Shown piece after piece: positions 60,328 to 64,000 of a stretch of 64,000 bases of DNA; positions within the stretch are counted from its first letter, which is position 1; every line of letters starts with the position of its first letter. Below the pieces are notes generated by a model, which was given only the letters and a program-made list of their open reading frames with translations, was not told where the DNA came from and made no database searches. This stretch comes from Sequoia sempervirens. Lineage: Eukaryota > Streptophyta > Pinopsida > Cupressales > Cupressaceae. The position numbers and the translations under genes are program-made. The stretch spans positions 41,419,986 through 41,483,985 of the forward strand of contig VDFB02000003.1 of NCBI GenBank assembly GCA_007258455.2, given 5' to 3'.

Positions 60328-60675
60328 ATGTCATTTTTTTTACAAGGGGAGAAACCGCCTCTAATCTTTAATTGGTTGTGTATAGTTATACAACATATGT
60401 GGGTTAGATTGATCAAATATATTAAATTTTTTATTTGTACGTTTGAAGAGTCTATAGTTGCAACAATATTAAAAGATGTAATGGAGGCCTTGACTTATCT
60501 TAACAAGTTAGAGTTTATTTATAGAGATCTCAAGCCTAATCATATTTTGGTAAATAATTGTGTCATAGTCAAATTAATAAATATTGGGCTACCTTTGTGG
60601 ATAAAATGGAAAGTCCAACAAAATGATTCTATATTTTTTTTTAGGATCACTACTACAAAGCTTTTCTATGATTAA
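60328..60675 (+). pseudogene. Captured STE20-type protein kinase fragment
   Basis: The 115-codon ORF contains FEESIVATILKDVMEALTYL, then FIYRDLKPNHILV, then VIVKLINIGL at 60442-60592. This follows kinase subdomains VIa to VII: an FEE..IATIL..V..AL.YL helix as in STE20/SPS1-like kinases, the catalytic loop (HRD-K--N normally) and the DFG region. The catalytic His is Tyr (a CAT-to-TAT type change) and DFG reads NIG, so the fragment could not be an active kinase. It lies between the PBS and PPT of an LTR element in the same strand sense. Similarity is by motif memory only. Confidence 0.6.
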
Positions 60676-61634
60676 TCTCCTTACATGAAGAAAAAAATAT
60701 AAGGGAGGAAATCATTGAATTATTTTTTTTGCTTTCTTGTAAAATAACATTGTCTTTATCCATCATTTGGAGCTCCCAATGGCCTTATTGAGTCTCATAT
60801 CATAGGACACGAGTCTATGAAATTCATCATTTTTCTACTCAAAACATCATTTTTACTTAAACCAATCGTTGCTCTTATGTTAACATGAAAGAACTATTAG
60901 ACCTAATGTTTCTCTATGGAAGTACTCAATGCATCATAATAGTTTACTATCATTGTTAAGATACCTAGAAATATTACCATTGTACCTTGTTATTGGACTT
61001 GATCAACCCAATAACTTTGTACATGTGTCTTATAAACTATTGTACTTATTTTTATTCAATTGATTATACTTGACATATAGAAAAGAGGATACTCATGTAG
61101 TCCGGAATGCATGATTATCATCTTAGAATATATTTTGAGTATATCAATTATATATATTTCAAGGACAAGTGGCTACATAGTATGGGATATGTATGTCATT
61201 TCACTAGGTGTATGTTATGTCAACACATGATAATAATTTTGTAAATTTAACATGGAAGTTACATGAAGGTGATTAAAATATCTATATTAAAGAAAATTGA
61301 TTACATGAGAGAAAATTGATAAGGTTGAAATATATTTGAGTAAACACATAAAATACCATTATTATTTTTTTTAAATTCCTATTATGTGTTTAGGTATAGC
61401 TCTTGTCATTGGAAAAAAATGATTTTATTGTAATTACTTGTTAACTTAAAATACAATTGAAAAAGGGAGATATCTACAAATTAGGAGAAGAAAAGGATAT
61501 AGATGAAGTATACATATATATAATATTATGAAGAATAGTTGTATTCAATATCAGTTTCTTCAATTATTGATTATGTGCTTTTTGAGTTGTGATGTAGATG
61601 CTTCTCACGTACTACTGAGGACAATAGCTAATTT
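60676..61634 (+). other. Element interior without recognised coding content
   Basis: AT-rich DNA between the kinase-like fragment and the PPT. No motif recognised. Confidence 0.4.
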
Positions 61635-61647
61635 ACAAGGGGAGAAT
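61635..61647 (+). promoter_or_regulatory. Polypurine tract
   Basis: ACAAGGGGAGAAT immediately before the TG start of the 3' LTR. Confidence 0.9.
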
Positions 61648-62483
61648 TGTTATGTGACTTTTTCCCCCAAGAAGAAAGAAAATTATGAAATAACCCTTTA
61701 AGGTTAAAATGAGAATAAAGGATATAATGATCCTTTGATTAAAAGAGATACTAATAAAGCATATGTGTAAAAAATATCTTAAGAAGGTGGAAACATAATT
61801 ATTTATTTAAATAATTATTAAATGCAGCCTTTGTGAAAGGGTGTGATGGTTTAGAAACCACCCCCTAAGTCTTATATAAACATTCATGTGAGACTTGGAA
61901 AAAGAAAAAAGGACATCAAAAAAGAGGAAAAAAGTGGAGCACATTGCAGGAATAGGGTTTCAGGGTTAGCAGGCTGTGAGTAGGACGGAGAAGGGGCACT
62001 CCTACAATGGGTGTCCAACCTGGGGTACAAGTGCATGCACTCAGGACGGTCCTGGCCAGGGCATGGTTTTGTGGCACGAGTGTTGAGCATTGTTTGGGTG
62101 GAACCAACACTCGTGTAGAGCAGCCAAGTCTGCTTTCCTCCCAGACTGCTCACAGACGGAAGAGGCTGAACCAAGGACCATTCCAACAATAGTTGGGATT
62201 ACTTATGCACATTTCAAAGATAAGTATTAATTCCTGGTGAATTATCTGAGCAATAAAGTTGTTTTAAATCCTTTAAATCCTTTTTTGAATTAATAATTTA
62301 TTTACGGCATGATTGAATGTATTTGGATAAAATTGTTGATCAATTTATTATATGCATTTAATTTCAAAGTCTTTACTTGAGCTTTATATATTATATTAAA
62401 ATTTGTGGATAAAAGTTTTGGAATTAATCTATGGAAATAATTGAAATCATTGCATTTTAAATTTTGGAATTAGTTTCGTTTCA
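61648..62483 (+). repeat. 3' LTR, 836 bp
   Basis: Same length as the 5' LTR with no indels seen and about 17 substitutions, about 11 of them transitions, clustered between LTR positions roughly 190 and 670. Confidence 0.95.
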
Positions 62484-62488
62484 CTTAT

Positions 62489-62855
62489 CAGGTTTCTTCC
62501 ATTGAATTTTTCATTATTAGTGTCAATCTTTACTAATACTACTATTGTCTCTTGTATTCTTAATGTAATTGGATTGTCTCTTATTTTTACTAATACTATT
62601 ATTGTCTCTTATATTCTTAAATTTTAGTTGGTTTGGAGGCTAAACAGTGTGTTTTAGTTTGAATTACATGCATGATAAACTTAATGTAATTGCTATTTAT
62701 GTTTATTGTTTTAGCATTAGATTACATCAAATCAATGATAATGGGTTTCAAAGCTACTAAATTCATATGTTGTGTATTACATACGCTTTTGGTATTCTAT
62801 TTCGCTTCGTTGTTTATATTCTTTCATATATAGTTCGGCATGGGACTGTATATCT

Positions 62856-62905
<50 letters not shown>

Positions 62906-64000
62906 GTGTGTGTGTGTGTGTATTCAAATATATAGGTATATGATTTGTATTAAGAATTGTGATATAAACAGTATCCTTGCAACTTTATAAATTTATATTC
63001 ATATATTCATATATTATGGTTTTGTTAAGGAATAAACTAGTTTTAATAATTAGTGGACTATGTTAGATGATTAAATTGGGAAAATCTATTTGGAAAATGA
63101 TTTACTTGGTTAGAAATTGTATTCCAATAGTTGGATTATGTATACATTTTAAATATTGAAACATATTTATGTTTTTTTTTTCAAAATTGAAGACCTTATT
63201 GAGAACAATTGTGATTGTGGAGATGATGTATTTTGTGGTTAATATGGAATGATTTGATCAAGAAATGAATTGGATTATCTTTTTCTATGGAGTCCTTTTT
63301 ATAAATGTTAAATTGTTAGATTGTAGATTATTTCCTTGTAATTGATTTTAGTGGTAAATGGTTAAGTAAGCAAATGGTAGTTAAATATTGAACATCGGGT
63401 GATGTAGAAGTTATATTTTCTTAGTATTTTGTATGTTGATTTGTTGTATGGAACCTTGTGTTGATGTTTGGTATTGGAGTGTTGTTTTGGTTATTGCTCC
63501 TTGTGGGAATATTTTTGTAAATGGTTATGTGGTCTTCCGAAATTTTGGGTAAATATGTTATGGGTTGAATTGTTGTGATGGACTCTTGTGTTGATTGATA
63601 TCATATTCGCTATGAGTTGTTTTGGGTCTTTATCCATGCACTCGTTAATTGTGTTACAGTTGTGTTTGAGAGCGAGATGGTTCATGCCTTGATCGGGACA
63701 TGTATTTTGTGGTTTTCATTTATTGTGCATGATGGCTTTACCCTATGGATTTTATTGGGTCTCCTAGCTGCTAGAAGGGGGAGTGGCTCTCAATGGGGGG
63801 CAAAGCACAAAGTGGTGTCAGGATAACCCATGTGAGAGTTTCTTAACACAATGATAACTTAAAATGAATTAGGGGGTTGGGTAGTCTACACATTAATCAA
63901 GATAAGTGAATGCGTTGCCCATGCCTATAGTACTTGTTTAGGCTAAGGATGGGTTGAGAAGGCTTGGTTGGAATGACCAACTTCCTTGTCCTCACGAAAG
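62489..64000. other. Unassigned right flank with microsatellite
   Basis: A short local duplication (ACTAATACTA-TATTGTCTCTT, at about 62531 and 62588) and a (TA)n-(TG)n microsatellite at 62858-62921. Short ORFs at 63491-63826 on both strands have no recognised motif. No gene seen. Confidence 0.4.
62858..62921. repeat. (TA)n(TG)n compound microsatellite
   Basis: About 45 bp of TA followed by about 18 bp of TG. Confidence 0.95.

Larger units (their letters stand above)
57408..62483 (+). mobile_element. Structurally complete non-autonomous LTR retrotransposon
   Basis: Two 836-bp LTRs (57408-58243 and 61648-62483) begin TGTTATGTGAC and end TTTCGTTTCA. A 5-bp target-site duplication CTTAT flanks the element (57403-57407 and 62484-62488). 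A PBS (TGGTATCAGAGCC) follows the left LTR and a PPT (ACAAGGGGAGAAT) precedes the right LTR. By eye the LTRs differ at about 17 positions, roughly 2%. The 3.4-kb interior has no gag, protease, RT or integrase; it contains a protein-kinase-like fragment. The short TGTT start, iMet-type PBS and 5-bp duplication suit a copia-type or LARD element moved by another element's enzymes. Confidence 0.93.

Noticed and set aside
1..64000. CRISPR arrays, bacterial operons, tRNA or rRNA genes
   Set aside because: No spaced short palindromic repeats with unique spacers, no tRNA or rRNA signatures, and the content is clearly plant retroelement DNA.

Overview
This window looks like intergenic DNA from a large, repeat-dominated plant nuclear genome, most likely a gymnosperm. 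That is inferred from stacked, decayed Ty3/gypsy elements of Athila/Tat type with additional ORFs, Ty1/copia-type LTRs, 5'-truncated LINEs, AT-rich spacers and degenerate telomere-like arrays. The species cannot be fixed from the sequence. I see no intact host gene, tRNA, rRNA, bacterial operon or CRISPR array. One 100-base run of N (18809-18908) marks an assembly gap.

Layout. 0.5-7.7 kb: two minus-strand gypsy gag relics, the second split by an insertion of about 1.49 kb. 8.8-12.8 kb: a 3.9-kb minus-strand retroelement-associated additional ORF, broken by stops and frameshifts, with a coiled-coil centre. 14.6-16.9 kb: a possible gag start and a minus-strand LTR-like region with a TATA box. 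18.9-27.1 kb: the 3' part of a plus-strand Athila/Tat-like element (protease, RT, RNase H, integrase, an extra ORF downstream of pol, polypurine tract, 3' LTR). Pol stays in one frame for about 3.6 kb but carries 20 stops, 14 of them TAG. 27.2-31.7 kb: a 3.3-kb tandem duplication with a second type of additional ORF. 31.7-35.9 kb and 48.1-55.0 kb: two direct copies of a block containing a truncated LINE followed by a hexamer array of NNNTAA type. 37.4-44.7 kb: a minus-strand non-autonomous gypsy element with recognisable LTRs, PBS and PPT, a protease but no RT or integrase; its 5' LTR holds a 427-bp solo LTR with a perfect 5-bp target-site duplication. 45.1-46.4 kb: a probable copia solo LTR. 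47.1-47.5 and 53.7-54.5 kb: two MITE-like elements with terminal inverted repeats, the second inside the hexamer array. 57.4-62.5 kb: a structurally complete LTR retrotransposon (836-bp LTRs, about 2% apart, target-site duplication CTTAT, tRNA-iMet-type PBS, PPT) that has no gag or pol and instead holds a fragment resembling a STE20-type protein kinase.

The genes do not work together as a pathway; the window records successive insertions, duplications and methylation-type C-to-T decay. The most interesting items are the kinase-bearing LTR element, the in-frame duplication of the RT YMDD motif, the twin polypurine motifs around the extra ORF, the TAG-rich decay of pol, and the two unclassified inverted-repeat elements.
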